Source: Apostichopus japonicus
Lineage: Eukaryota > Echinodermata > Holothuroidea > Aspidochirotida > Stichopodidae
Assembly (NCBI RefSeq): GCF_037975245.1
Contig: NC_092579.1
Location: 9,169,001 to 9,233,000, forward strand
Direction of reading: 5' to 3'
DNA length: 64,000 nt
Position numbers and translations under genes: made by a program. Shown here piece after piece: positions 41,824 to 54,311 of this stretch; the stretch's first letter is position 1; each line of letters starts with the position of its first letter. The notes below the pieces were generated by a model that made no database searches, was not told where the DNA came from, and saw only the letters and a list, made by a program, of their open reading frames with translations.

Positions 41824-43330
41824 GCTAAAGTGATGGTGATGTCTGCTCCTCAGTTCGGGATTGAATGATAATTCATTGCTTTATCAGTTCTAATAACCCC
41901 CAAATGTTCTTTTAGGCTCATATATGAACAACGCGGAGCTCCCTTAAATGACATTCCACGCCATTTGCCCTTGACAAACCTCATTGAGAAAAAGTTGTTT
42001 TCCCCATAAGTTTTTTCGTTCTGAAGAACTGGCCTAATTGTACTTGCGTGTAAGACGCAGGAGATAGTGATACACACCTGGCGATGATTACAGTCTCGAT
42101 GCTTGGGGTATGATTAGGTAAGTCGTTCTGTTGTTTGGTATTTCATGCCCAGATTCTTTCTTAGGTCACTACTCACTTTTAACAAGTATCTCTGACAACC
42201 TGGGTGGAAAGTACAAAATACACATCCTCATGTGATTGTGGCATTTAACTGAGGACCTCAGTTGTTTTGAATAATGTATATAAAAGCATATGAAGGAAAC
42301 CTCTTTCCTCCACTTTAAACATTCGAGTAGGCTTTACGTAATACCTGGGAGTGCCACACGTTGTAATTGGTATATAAACAAACCAACTGATAGAATCACG
42401 GAACATCATCCAGGAACATGGTCCAAGTTATGAATATGCAAACGGAACTTTCCCCTCACATGGAAACCTGTCACTCAAAATGATATCAACAATTCAGACA
42501 ATGTTGCACAATCGTATTTAAATTATGAATGTTCCAAACTGAATGTTATCAGCAGAAACGCTTCACGGGGTATAACGGAGGACGAGCATTGCTTAACATA
42601 AAATGATAATCCTAAAAAATCAACATTTAACGTAAACACGTACGATTGTGTTGTGTGTATATATAATGATACCAACCTGACCTAACACGTTCTTTTGCTG
42701 TTTGGGTCGATTGGCGTGAACATCAAACAAGCTCTCTGTGTTCTAATATGCTGTTACGATAGGATTGTCGTGAAACTTTACCAATCATTTGGATGATGTG
42801 AGGGATATTTTACTCATGACATTACCACCGTTATAATTTTTACCAGATTTGTTGCTTGATAGTTGTCTTTTCTTCAAGGTTACACCTAACTTTAGTCCCA
42901 GACCTGCCTACTTCTAGTTCTTGTTTACATTTTCATTAGCGCATATATTGCCTGTTAGGCTGTAGTATAGGTCCTGATCTTGGCGCTTAGGCTAAGTTAT
43001 TGTTGTTATTTTACGATATGTGCAAGGACTAAGATGTACTGCAATTATTTCAAAGCCGATGATCAGTCGGCTAATAAAACCGACTGGGGTTAAATTATAA
43101 TTTGATGTCATCCGTTATCTTCAAACATCCTGTAACTTTAATTGCACTTAAAATGGCCTACTGTATGTCATGCTTAAACAAGTAACAGTAAACTCATATA
43201 ACCTAACTTACCTTACATTAAAAGCCACAGTACTGTGCTTTAACTTATGATTTAGTTACTTAGAGAAAGATCTTCCCTTGCTTATAGACTTAAACAGATT
43301 TTTACTAAGGATGGACTAGATGTGAACTGT
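41824..43330. other. Intergenic sequence, no gene recognised
   Basis: Short reading frames only. There are small inverted motifs (GATCAGTCGGCTAATAAAAC with CCGACTGG near 43060). It ends where the CR1-like LINE begins. Confidence 0.4.
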
Positions 43331-43334
43331 CTTT

Positions 43335-45900
43335 GTTGTCAAGAAAGGCTACTGCTCATATAACAGCAGCGATGATAATGATGTCGTGCTGTTTGATTCA
43401 ATTAGAAAGGCTGCTTAAAGGTGATGTTGTTATAATGGGCCACTTTAATTTTCCGGACATTAATTGGATAGATGGTTCTAGTAGTAGGAAAGGTAGTAAT
43501 TTTCTAGATGTTGTGCAAGATTGCTTGTTACATCAACATGTTACTTTCCCTACTAGGGGGATAACATCCTGGATCTTGTTTTGAGTTCTAATCCAAGCAA
43601 TGTCGTTGATTTGACCGGTCTAGGAAAACTAGGAACTAGTGATCATGATATACTAGCTTTTGATGTTGTTTGCAAGGTCGTAAGTTCTGTTAGCAAGGAA
43701 AAAGTCCCTGATTTTTCGAGATTAGATACAGAGGCAATTGAAACTTTACTAAAGGGTACAGATTGGATTAATTTGTTTAGTGATATGAGTGCTTCTCAGT
43801 CTTGGATTTGTTTTGCTGATATATTAAAGGTCATTATGGAAAATCATGTTCCATGGAAGAATCGTCGTCGTAAAAGCAGTATGCCTCACTGGATGAATAA
43901 GAAAGTTAGATGTGCAATTAGGCAAAAACATAGAATGTGGAAGTTGTTTAGGAGGACTAAATCTGAATCTCTTTTGGCCAAGTATAAAATTCATCAGCTA
44001 AAGGTAGAATGCTTAGTCTCTGATGCAAAATTGAATTTCGAAAAAAGCATTGCCCTAAAAATTAAGGATAACCCAAAGGCCTTCTTTTCTTATGTCAGGT
44101 CTAAGCAGAAAGTTAAAGATGCAATTGTTTCCCTTAGGGCACCACAGGCTGATAAGATAGTTACTGATAGTCAGGATCTTGCAGATCTTTTGACTATTTT
44201 GTGTAGGTTTTCACAAGGGAAGATACGAGTAGTATTCCAGATTTTTAGGGGGGCAGTGATAGGCCTAAACTGGATACGGTCTTATTTTCGGATGACGTTG
44301 TCTTAAAGGAGCTGCTTCGTCTAAATGTTTCTAAAGCTTCTGGACCGGATGCTATCCATTCGTATTTGCTGGACTTTTGCACACTATTTCTGCGTTCCAC
44401 TCTCGTTGATTTTTAGTAAATTTATGGATGAAGGTTATGTTCCTAGGGACTGGAGATGTGCTAATATTACCCCAATTTTCAAGAAGGGTGATAAGACTAA
44501 GCCCTGTAATTATAGGCCCGTTAGTCTCACTAGTGTAGTTTGTAAGGTCATGGAGTGTATTGTTAAAAAGTCTTTGGTCTGTCACTTCAGCAGTCAGTCT
44601 TTGATCAGAGAGTCTCAGCATGGCTTTTGTCAAAAAAGGTCTTGTCTCACTAATATCATTGAGTATATGGAAGATGTAACAAGCTCACTAAATAGGCAGA
44701 GGTCTGTAGATGTTGTGTTCCTGGATTTCCAGAAGGCCTTTGATAAAGTTCCCCACCAGCGTCTTTTACTTAGGCTGAAGAGCATGGGTGTCATAGGGAA
44801 TTTACTGTCTTGGATCGGGAATTGGCTTGGTAATAGGGAACAGAGGGTGGTAATTAATGGCTGTGCTTCTTCTTGGCAGAACGTTACTAGTGGGGTTTCC
44901 ACAAGGGTCTGTATTAGGTCCCCTGTTGTTTGTTGCCTATATAAATGACATCGACGGAGATATTTTGTGTACAGCTAAGAAGTTTGCTGATGACACCAAA
45001 TTGTATTGTGAGGTCTCTTCCAAAAGCGATTCTGAGAAATTTCAAGCGGATTTAGATAAGATTTTTTCCTGGTCTCAGGGGTGGCAAATGCTTTTTAATA
45101 TTGATAAATGTAAGGTAATGCACATTGGTAGTAGTAACCAAAAGTTTACATACAATCTAAATGGTGTGGAGTTACAGGAGGTCTCTGTTGAAAGAGACCT
45201 AGGTATCTACATTGACACGTCTCTGCAACCTTCCAAACATTGTCTCGAAGCTGCTAAAAGAGGTACTGTAATAGGGTTTTAGGTATGATCAAGAGGAACT
45301 TCAGTTTTCTGAAAGAGGACATCGTAGTTAGGCTTTATAAGCAGTTGGTTAGGCCTCATCTGGAGTATGCTGTGCAGGCTTGGAACCCTTATTTTGCTAA
45401 GGATAAGGAAGTACTTGAAAAGGTCCAGAGGAGGGCTACTAGGATGATTAGTTCCTTAAAGAGGGTTCCTTATTATAGGCGGTTACAACTGTTGAATCTC
45501 ACCACACTGGAGCTTAGGAGGTTACATGGGGACTTGATCCAGGTTTTCAAGATTGTGTATGGTTTCGACAATTTATCCTTTACCGACTTTTTCATGTTTG
45601 CAAACAGAAGTTGTACAAGAGGTCATTGTCTTAAACTTCAAAAGTCGCATAGTAGGATTAATATTCGGAATAACTTTTTTTTCTAATAGGGTTGTGAATG
45701 AGTGGAATAGTTTGCCTGAGAAAGTTGTACTTGCTAGTAGTGTCAATGGGTTTAAGAATGCTTTGGACAAGCACTTTAAGCATTGTAATCGGGTCTGAGT
45801 GTTTGTGTCTTCAGTTTTTTCCCTTTCTTTATAGGGTCCTTGATGGGGACTTAAGTGTCCCTCCTGATCCTTTTTTCTACCAAACTAAACTATAAGAACA
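43335..45900 (+). mobile_element. CR1-like LINE, 5'-truncated and frame-broken
   Basis: Endonuclease C-terminal part: VVIMGHFNFPDINW (43425-43465; the family's GDFN reads GHFN here) and GTSDHDIL (43633-43656). RT part: ANITPIFKKGDKTKPCNYRP, QHGFCQKRSCLTNIIEYMED, VVFLDFQKAFDKVPHQRLL, PQGSVLGPLLFVAYINDI, and the catalytic FADDTKLY near 44980. C-terminal part: SVERDLGIYIDTSLQPSKH, then VRPHLEYAVQAWNP, ending HFKHCNRV (stop 45796-45798). The reading frame changes near 43575, 44220-44300, 44400, 44900, 45280 and 45670, so the element is dead. A short 3' UTR follows. The domain order matches CR1-group ORF2. Confidence 0.92.
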
Positions 45901-46614
45901 ACAAAACACTTGACTAGGCCTTACTTTTTGTATACAAATGTAGCTGAATATTAAAATAAGTATACTGTAGGGTGTGACATGTCATTCTCAAATAATTGAA
46001 ATATCATGAAACACATTTATTGTTGCCCACAAATAAATGGAAGAATCTTAATGGTGTGATATGGGTCTTGATTCAACTAATAAACTTAAATGGTATTGTT
46101 GAAGGGCTGAATTGTTTTCCAAAACCTACTTCTGTACTTTGCTTGTTAGTAATATTGAAAATTTGTTCTAAAAACTTACTTTTGGTTAAGCATTATACTA
46201 CAGTGTTTGATATACAGTAATTTCTGAGACAAACTTTCATTTAATATATCAGCATTTCCCTCATTTTTCTCATTTCAGAAAGTCATAAGGATTATTGGTG
46301 ATTCAGAAGTACCTAAAAGCATTCATTCTAATGGATCTTGTCCAAAAGTAGTTTGTGGCAAGCAAGGCTGCACCTATAGAAGAGAACAAGGAAAATTTAT
46401 AACATGTATCTCTAAGAATTTGATTTGAGTTTGCTGTGAGGATTTTGAAAATTAATTATGATCTGTTGTCAAACCAAAACTACAACCAAAACTATGTCCC
46501 ACAACAAAAAGCGTTATGCACAATATTCTGGTGGTGCACATGGCATGGCATTTTTCTCAATAAAGATGGTACCGTATGCTCTATAGCAAACAGAAACTCT
46601 TATTCACTAGAACA

Positions 46615-49600
46615 ATGATGAAGATGCTAGGAGGAGAAGACATTCCTACGCGGGTATTCCCGAGTGGAAGACTTAAAAAGGACAGGAAAATATCTTACGG
46701 CACCATTATGAAGCAGTCTGTCTCGGACGGGACGTTTACCTGCGGATGCTGTTATGAACTAATGGTGCAACCAACAACATTAAACTGTGGGCACAGTTTC
46801 TGCAGAATATGCCTAGCAAAATGGTGGAAGTCTTCCGGGAGAACAACCTGCCCTGGCTGTCGACAGCCATGGAAAGGTTTCCCAAGAGTCAATATAATAC
46901 TAAGGTAAAGTGTCATATACTTCATTAAAAAGATCATTCAAATTTGAATATTTGTAATTAACTAAAAAAACATTCATTACATAAGTATCCTGCCAAAAAA
47001 TATGCTAAATATGGCTGCATACTGTACATCAATGGGGGGTGGGGGGGGTAGGGGGGACTACAAGATTTGATGTGATTTCCAAATTTCACTCCCATTAGCC
47101 CACCCCTATCTTAACATATCTTGCATAAACTACTTAATTAATCAGGGATTCCATGGGACCAGGATGACCTTGGGGTCAAAATACACAAAAACAGTTCTTT
47201 AATTTAAACACAAACTAAAAGATTAACCCAGACAAAAGATATGAGGGAGACTTTTGTATTCTGTGTTATGTATGTATTGTTAACCTCTCAAGCAATGGAA
47301 GGTTTTACTTTACTGTGCAATTTAACAACCGTATGCACTAGCCTACTGTAAATTGAGGCAGAGTTCAAGAATTTGATTCCGTATTTAAGTCAGGGATACG
47401 GTAAGACTAGTTGTTAATAGTTGTCAGAGTATCCTTATAGTCGTTCCCACATTTTCCTGAGATGTTTTATATATCTAGAGACATTGATAACCATAAGTTT
47501 TGTAATGGAACCCTACAAAATGAATAATTAACAGTCATATTATGAGATAATTAGCCTAAAAGTTGATATACAGATTTATGGTATCGTTTATGCTGCCAAT
47601 CTTTGCATATATTATACTTTGAGTGATTCTTGAGACTGAATGAAGTTAGATTTGTCACGAAAGTACAATTTGATTAAATCATCACCTGTACAGAGAAAAC
47701 TTCAACACTTTGACTTTACTGTTCACTTCCATTATTTGCAATAAAACTTGATGTTTCAAACTGAATGGATTCAATAAAAATATTGTTATTGGAAAAATTT
47801 TCAATATCAAACAGCTCCGAAAATGTTATCAAAAATCAGAAACAGAAGACTGATTTAATGAGGAAACTTTATTTCTCAATAATAACAGGAAATTTCAAAA
47901 GTCATATATTGCTTACAGTATTATAGGTCTGAGTTTTTGACTGTAGGGTATCAAGGCCAACTGGGATAAAGATCAAATCTGTTATCACATCTTTAGCTCT
48001 TTGGAAGGTCATAGAAAAACAAAGAAACAAGGGGGGAAAAAACTACTTAAACAGTTCAGTAAATGGCTTAGCCTCTTTTTCATGACCTTTCTAGCAGATA
48101 AAGAAAGCAAGAGATGATTTGAAGGTAATTATTTTGTTCAAAGATGTTATAAAGTAGACCATGAAAACCTTGAAAGGTAAATTAAGCTCATTTAATTGCC
48201 AGACTCACATACTGTACCTGTATAACAGAACCCGCCCCATTGGCTGGGACTAACTTGTAGACTCAGAATCAGGGCCAGAAAATTTTATTCTGCTTTAAAT
48301 TCAGTTTACAGTAGATCTAAATTGTGATGCAAATTTCGTTTGCACGGTAGTTGCACCCTGTGTGCACACTTGGCTTCTCATAATTACATGGCTACTGAAT
48401 AATACCTACAATAGGGTAAACTATTTAGAGTGATGTTGTCCTCTTCAGGTAATGCTTCTTTTTAAGTGTGAGGGCGTTGTGGTCAAGTGGTTAAGGCAGT
48501 GGACTTGTGGTCTAAGGATTACAGGTTCGAGTCCTGGCCAGATCATTGCGTTGTGTCCTTGGACAAGGCGCTTTATCTCCATTGCCTCTCTTCACCCAGG
48601 TGTATAAATGGGGACTTGCGAGGTAACTTGTAAATATAGTTTTGTGCGCCGGTTTGTAGCTGCACCATATGGGAAGTCCCTGGGGGACACGTGGTGTGGT
48701 GCCCATGGAGAGATTGATTGAATTTTGTGCACACTTTGGTGTGTAGGTGTGACAAGTTACCAATGACCAGGGTTAAGTTGTAAAGTCGTGTGAGAGGGCC
48801 TTGGCCCTGAACAAGACTGTAAACCTTAATAATAAAAAAATTAATAAGTGGCAAGTTCTCAATGATTTCATTTGACCTGTTTTTAACAGAAACTCGATGG
48901 AGAAGTTATTCACTCTGGAGCTAATGGAGAGAGAGAAGTACCTGCTAGATAACGGAGGAGAGAGTATCCTGCAAGAGTTTGAAAGCAAGGGAGAAGAAAT
49001 GCAACAGGCAGATGCTCAGGGAGTCATGAAGCCAGCCAGTTGGCTAAGGGAGGGCTTCTTTTATGGTGTCGTTTCTACTTTGAGCATTGTTTTTGTGAGT
49101 AGTTTTGGGCTACAATGGGTCCTGGGGACCGGGATCACTACAGTGTGGGGTTGAGGCTATTAAACGCTTAAAAGATAAATGATTTTTAGTCCTTTTGTAC
49201 ACATGAATGACTTGTCATACAGTACCATCAATGCAAATAATCATGACAATAATTAATTAAATGGAATAAACTTCTAGCTTGCAATGGTGGGTAAACTTGT
49301 AGGTCTTCATAACCCATATCACATATATTGATGTTAGAATCATTTTACTTTTTTGTTGTCAGATCTTTCAGTCAATATCCAATTGGGGAAACTCAGACCA
49401 CGATCTCCTTGTCTACAAACCCTTGTCCACCTGGAAAGACTCGGATGTCGCTGAGTGGTTACGAGAATTGGGTTCATGGGCCGCCCCCACTTACAGTGAA
49501 ACTTTTCTACGTGCCGGGATAAGTAAGAGATGTTCTCCGCTGTTGTGTCTTGCTTCGCTTATCGTTTATTCGTGCGCTGCATTATTTCCTAATGCAAATA

Positions 49601-52600
49601 CTTTCATCAATTTTCCGACCAATAATTTGTTCTTACGTTCAAGCTCGTCATTTTCAATATATTTGCATTGGGACTATAGTCAACTTCAAGAAGCATATAC
49701 AAAGAATAACATGACTTAGCTATGACATGCACCTCACTCTATCTGTTAGACCATTATTAATGCTATCTGTCATAGTAAATATCAAATTAAAGATGGTAAA
49801 GTCTTAAGTCTCTAAGTGTGAGGCCTTGAGAAGGTGTTTACCTATTGTCCAAAGTTTGTCTATTTTGAATAAATAAAATTCCATTCTTTGGACTCAGTAA
49901 ACATGATTTATGAAGATAAAATGAAAATAAATCTAAATACAATGTAGCTAGCTAATAAAGTACTTGCAATGACAGGCATGACCAGAAAGCATACTGCCCA
50001 AAGCCAAGATATGGACTCACACATGTACAACACTGTTGTGCACAGCATATACTTGAGAAATTTCCAAGCATTCAGCTTATATTCATCGGCCGACAAACCG
50101 ATCAAATCAGATTTGCCCACTTTTTGCCTGCATAACGGTTACAACGGAAGCAATTGGGAAGAGCATGTGTGAGTTATGTAAGTGCAAATAGCAGCACCAT
50201 GCATGAAGAATGAAAAGCAATGTAAAATCCCTATGATGAAAGCCAGCTCTGATTAATTAACCAAAGCCATACTGCTGCTGTATGTTAAGTGCATTATCTT
50301 ACAATATCAACCTGCATATTTTTTTGTATAGACAGTTTTCATATAGCACAGTACTAAAAATGTGCTATTAATCATGAAGATGTGCTCACTGTGTAACTAA
50401 TGTTACATGAGTGCCTCGGGGCATAAATTGTGTTGGTTAATCTAATAGTACAACAATTTATCCCGGGCACTCGGTGTTTACATGCAATGTGTTACTAGAC
50501 TCTAGAAGTCGAGTGTGTTATATAAACCAACCTTCAGATAATGTCTGTTTTATTGTATCCTGCTGTTTTCCAGTGCTTTTTTTGTGTGCAACTTTTACAA
50601 ATTATGTATGTCATTCTTTGCCTTTCCCTAAAGATGGTTATTTATTAATGGGACTCGAAAATGAATCTCAGCTCGCCGAAGATCCGTTCCTCATCAGCAA
50701 TGCACTTCACAGAAAAGCTATCTACTCAGCGTTAGAGAGAATTAAGGATATAGGTGGCAAACCGCCTCGAGATGTATGGGAATACAGGGTAAGCATCGAG
50801 TGGAATACGTAAAAGTGTAAATCATATTTCAAGGTTCAAGAGGATTTGTGATCTGTTCAACTTTGGAGGTAAATGAAGGATATTTTTTTTTTAAAGTTTT
50901 AACAAAATCTGTGGAAATATGGGTGAGAAGAAGATATATACATATTGAGAAAAAAGAAAGGGAAAAAAAGTAACATTTTTGTGGATCTGAAAGTGCATGT
51001 GGACGATATAAATAATTATGGATATCTGTGGAAAATATATAGTGATATTAGGGGAGGTGGTAAGTAATGAGAAAGCACAGGACAAATCATGTTGAACCGT
51101 TAGGAAAGAAAAGGTGAGGGGTGGGGTGATGTTTTTTGTGTAAAAGTTTAACTGGGATGTGTGATTGATTCTGTATTACAAATAGTTAAGTGTGCAGACA
51201 GAGTTAGGGGAATATCAAGTAAGTATGCAGGGAACTGGTGGAGAAAATCTTGTTTTTAAGCAAACACATGTTTTGTTTAGCATAGAAAGTTGTGGATTCT
51301 TGATCAGAAAAAGAGTAACTAGGGATAACATTGCAGTTTAATTTCATCGAAAGCATTTGACAAAGCCAATCGACTTGATCAAATTAATGGCGTTTCTTTG
51401 TTTTGCTTGTTTATATATTTTTTTTTCTGTTCATTTGTTTCCAGGCGCTGCACAGAGGTCTTTCGTTGTTCTTATCTTACACAGTGCGGGAGTTTCCTAG
51501 ACTTACAATTTCTGGAATGTACATGTTTTATTATGATGATATCTTCCTTCCATTCATTCAAGTCACTTGTCCGCAGCACGGACAGAGAGAAGGACATATA
51601 CATACTCTACTCTACGTAAGTATGTTTCACTAGTCTTTCTAGTTATTCTAGAGAATCTTAGGTTTTGTAGGGAAAGATTTGATCGTACCAATACACAACA
51701 CTGATTATTAACGGTTGTTTGGATCATCTGAGTACAGGCACAAGATATTTGTAATGTTAGGCTTCCAATAAGCGATGAATACTGACAGTGGCATTGCAAT
51801 GACTAAAGAAGAACATGGAAAGATAAAAGAGTAAAGAAAGTCCGTCCACAAATATTGGTTGTTTCAGTTTGCCAGAGAAGAGAAATTGGTGAAACCTACT
51901 GCAAAGATGTCCATACATATTGTCAGATATGTAAAAGCACCTGTTTTTTTTCTTCTCGGAAAGTCATCAGAGCGAATTAAGTTGTAAGTCGTTTTTTGTT
52001 TTCTTTCAGGACGAAGTTAACAAAGTTATTACTAAGGAACAATGGATGGAGTTTATACCCAAGTTTATGTTCCTGCCATATTACCTCTTTGCTGAGTTTG
52101 CTTGGGAGTACGTTGATGTTAATTTTGTTACCTGCTCTCTCATCCTTGCCAATTGTGCCTTACTTACCATGATAGAATTGAAAGCCCTGAGAGAGACATG
52201 GCGAAGGGGTCTAGGGTGAGTACAAAACATCTTCCAAAGTCTTTGGGCGTAGTACCTGATAGTTTTCAAGAACGTCTGAAAGATATAGACAAGGCGAAGT
52301 GTCGTGAGGTCGACAGCCAGAGTTACTCTGCTCGTCAGTTTCTCCTCAGACTCTATAATATATTCACTGTGAAATAATTCATGATATCTTTAAATTTACA
52401 TTCAGTAAAGATGATATAAATAGGCTACTTTATAACTTGAAAATATTACACAATTCATTAACAGTTTTCTCTCAAATGGGATATATATTTATGTTACTTA
52501 CTGGTAAGTGTCAACTTGAGGCTAACAGACAGTATGTCTGAAATTAATGCAACAGTAGTAGGCATTGAGGGTACTGTCCCTTGAAAAATTTGTTGAGGGT

Positions 52601-53209
52601 AACATTTTGTATAATGGGCAGCTGCAAGTTCAACGTAGTTAGCAAGCGTGAAGTACAGTAACTTACAGATTGGTCTAAGGGACTCATTTCCTGAGGCTTT
52701 TTTAAATGACAGTGTAGTGACTTAAGATAGGGTTGTTATATAACGGAATATGAGCCGGATCGATCAAACAAACGACCTGCGAAACCTTGCTTCGATAAAA
52801 ACTTGCCCGGTTAAATTAATCCCTTAAATTCATGTGGGTAGTTTGTGTTTTCATCATGTCCACTTTTCATTAAATTCTCTAAAGTTCAAACAAATTTTTC
52901 CCCCAGGAAAAACTTTGATACAGAGTGCTAAGTTCAACTGTTGCCCATGCATCTTTTGTTTTTCTTTTCTTTTTATTGGGGGGGGGGAGGGGGATGGTTC
53001 AATTAAGAGCATGGTAGAAAATTGTTGATATTCTCTTTCTTCACAGACCAGCAATCTGGGCCCTGAAGAAGCAAACCAATACTGTACTCATCCTGTTCTT
53101 CTCCTATATCTTCTGGTCTCTGATTCCGATGATCGTCTGCGACCTCATCTTTTACATCTCCATGTATTATTCAGTGTGCATCAACTTCTTTGAGGTGTTT
53201 CTTCAATGA
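46615..53209 (+). CDS. BFAR: Bifunctional apoptosis regulator BFAR (RING + SAM, ER membrane)
   Basis: Seven coding exons: 46615-46904, 48890-49094, 49363-49522, 50634-50788, 51445-51615, 52010-52215, 53047-53209. GT-AG junctions have matching phases (2, 0, 1, 0, 0, 2); 449 aa, against 450 in human. BFAR is an ER-membrane RING E3 ligase that restrains apoptosis. The RING finger is complete: Cys43, Cys46, Cys58, His60, Cys63, Cys66, Cys79, Cys82 (CNCGHSFCRICL-type core). A hydrophobic stretch in exon 2 (GFFYGVVSTLSIVF) is followed by a SAM domain at ~182-258 (WKDSDVAEWLRELGSW, GYLLMGLENESQL, RKAIYSALERIKDIG). The C-terminal third carries several hydrophobic helices (FVTCSLILANCALLTMIEL, TVLILFFSYIFWSLIPMIV). 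An in-frame ATG at 46576 would add 13 residues; 46615 fits the family length better. An acceptor at 46277-46278 suggests a preceding 5' UTR exon. Confidence 0.95.
48466..48845 (+). mobile_element. tRNA-derived SINE with conserved central domain (BFAR intron 1)
   Basis: The tRNA-like head has box A GTGGTCAAGTGGTTAAGG and box B GGTTCGAGTCCTGG. It is followed by TGTGTCCTTGGACAAGGCGC, TTTATCTCCATTGCCTC and CCCAGGTGTATAAATGGGGA, which matches the conserved central domain shared by several metazoan SINE superfamilies. The tail ends CCTTAATAATAAAAAAATTA. It lies 45 bp before BFAR coding exon 2. Confidence 0.85.
50409..50472. repeat. Inverted repeat in BFAR intron 3
   Basis: GAGTGCCTCGGGGCATAAAT with TGTGTTGG pairs with CAACAATTTATCCCGGGCAC and TC across a ~13-bp spacer, with 2-3 small bulges. 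Weaker complementarity continues outward (ATGTTACAT / TGTTTACATG). It looks like a small fold-back element. Confidence 0.7.
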
Positions 53210-53953
53210 GTCTATAGTCTGAACAAAAAGAGACAATGTTTGTGTTTTTTTCCAGCGGACACTTTTTCCTACAGCCTGAAAGTCGTCTCTGCTATCAAAG
53301 GAAACCGTACTGTAACTATTTACAGGTCGATCCCAACGAACCAGTCATTTATTTTTATCTATTGTTTAGCAACAGAAAAGTGAATTCTCAAATCTGAGAT
53401 TTTCATATCCAACTGTTTACTCTGCTCATTTTTCCTTAATTTGCCCTTGAATGCTTGATAATGAATATAATTAGCTTAAGCTTTGGTATATGTTGGTAAA
53501 GTCTTTGCTATTCACAGCCCAATTGTATGAAACTAGTTGTGGGAATGGAAACTCTTCTTTTAATTTTTTTTTTTTTGAGTTTACTGATTATGTTGATTAA
53601 CAAATTTCTTTTTCTCATCATTTCTCTGTGATCATGTCTCATGCCATGACTCACTCAGCGTTGAAACTGAAAGTAATAAGACACTTTCATCTGTGTTCAG
53701 TGTCTCAGGAGGAGATGGCCCAAGGTACTTCATAGTATGCAACACTTTCTTACTTATCAAGGTCACCACCTTGCTGTTTCAAGTTTACTGAATGGAGGAA
53801 TGTTCAGACACCTTCATTGTGTTCAAGGTCACTCCAAAGATCAGTGTTGTGACTCTCTTGTGGTGTTCAAAGTCACTGAAAGATGATATGCATGAAACAC
53901 TCTTTCATTGTTCAAAATGAATGAAAGTCACCAGACCTTAATTAAGTTACGTA

Positions 53954-54311
53954 AAGGCATTGAAGACTCTCCCCAAACCACGTGCCACGCTCTGAAAAAG
54001 TTAACTTTCCGTTGCTTGCAAATGACGTTTTCTTCTTGTCGCTACAAAATGCAGACAGTAATGAAACGTGATACCTTGTTATCTTTTATCTAGACCTGAG
54101 ATGTCCACACTGCTATGTACACTGTGTTGTGGGTACTGACCGTAGCTGTATGTATTGACTGTACACTAGTGTCTAAGTACTGGCGTCAGCAAGCTGTGTG
54201 TGTATTTTCTGGGATCGATGGTGGTGTCTAACACTTCTGTTACACCTCATTCGAAACTAGGTCAGGTTACCGGCATGATACGTTTCTTTGTGTGCGAGTC
54301 TTCACACCCTT
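53954..54311. mobile_element. MITE copy 3 (TA target duplication, ~358 bp)
   Basis: Ends AAGGCATTGAAGACTCTC and complement AAGGGTGTGAAGACTCGC, flanked by TA. Collinear with the copies at 24209 and 41460. It lies ~750 bp after the BFAR stop and may be within its 3' UTR. Confidence 0.88.

Noticed and set aside
47030-47060. G-run as a regulatory quadruplex
   Set aside because: The sequence could form one, but G- and C-runs of this kind are common throughout the window and nothing ties it to a gene.
49328-49719. 98-codon plus-strand frame as a separate gene
   Set aside because: It is BFAR exon 3 read past its GTAAGA donor into the intron.
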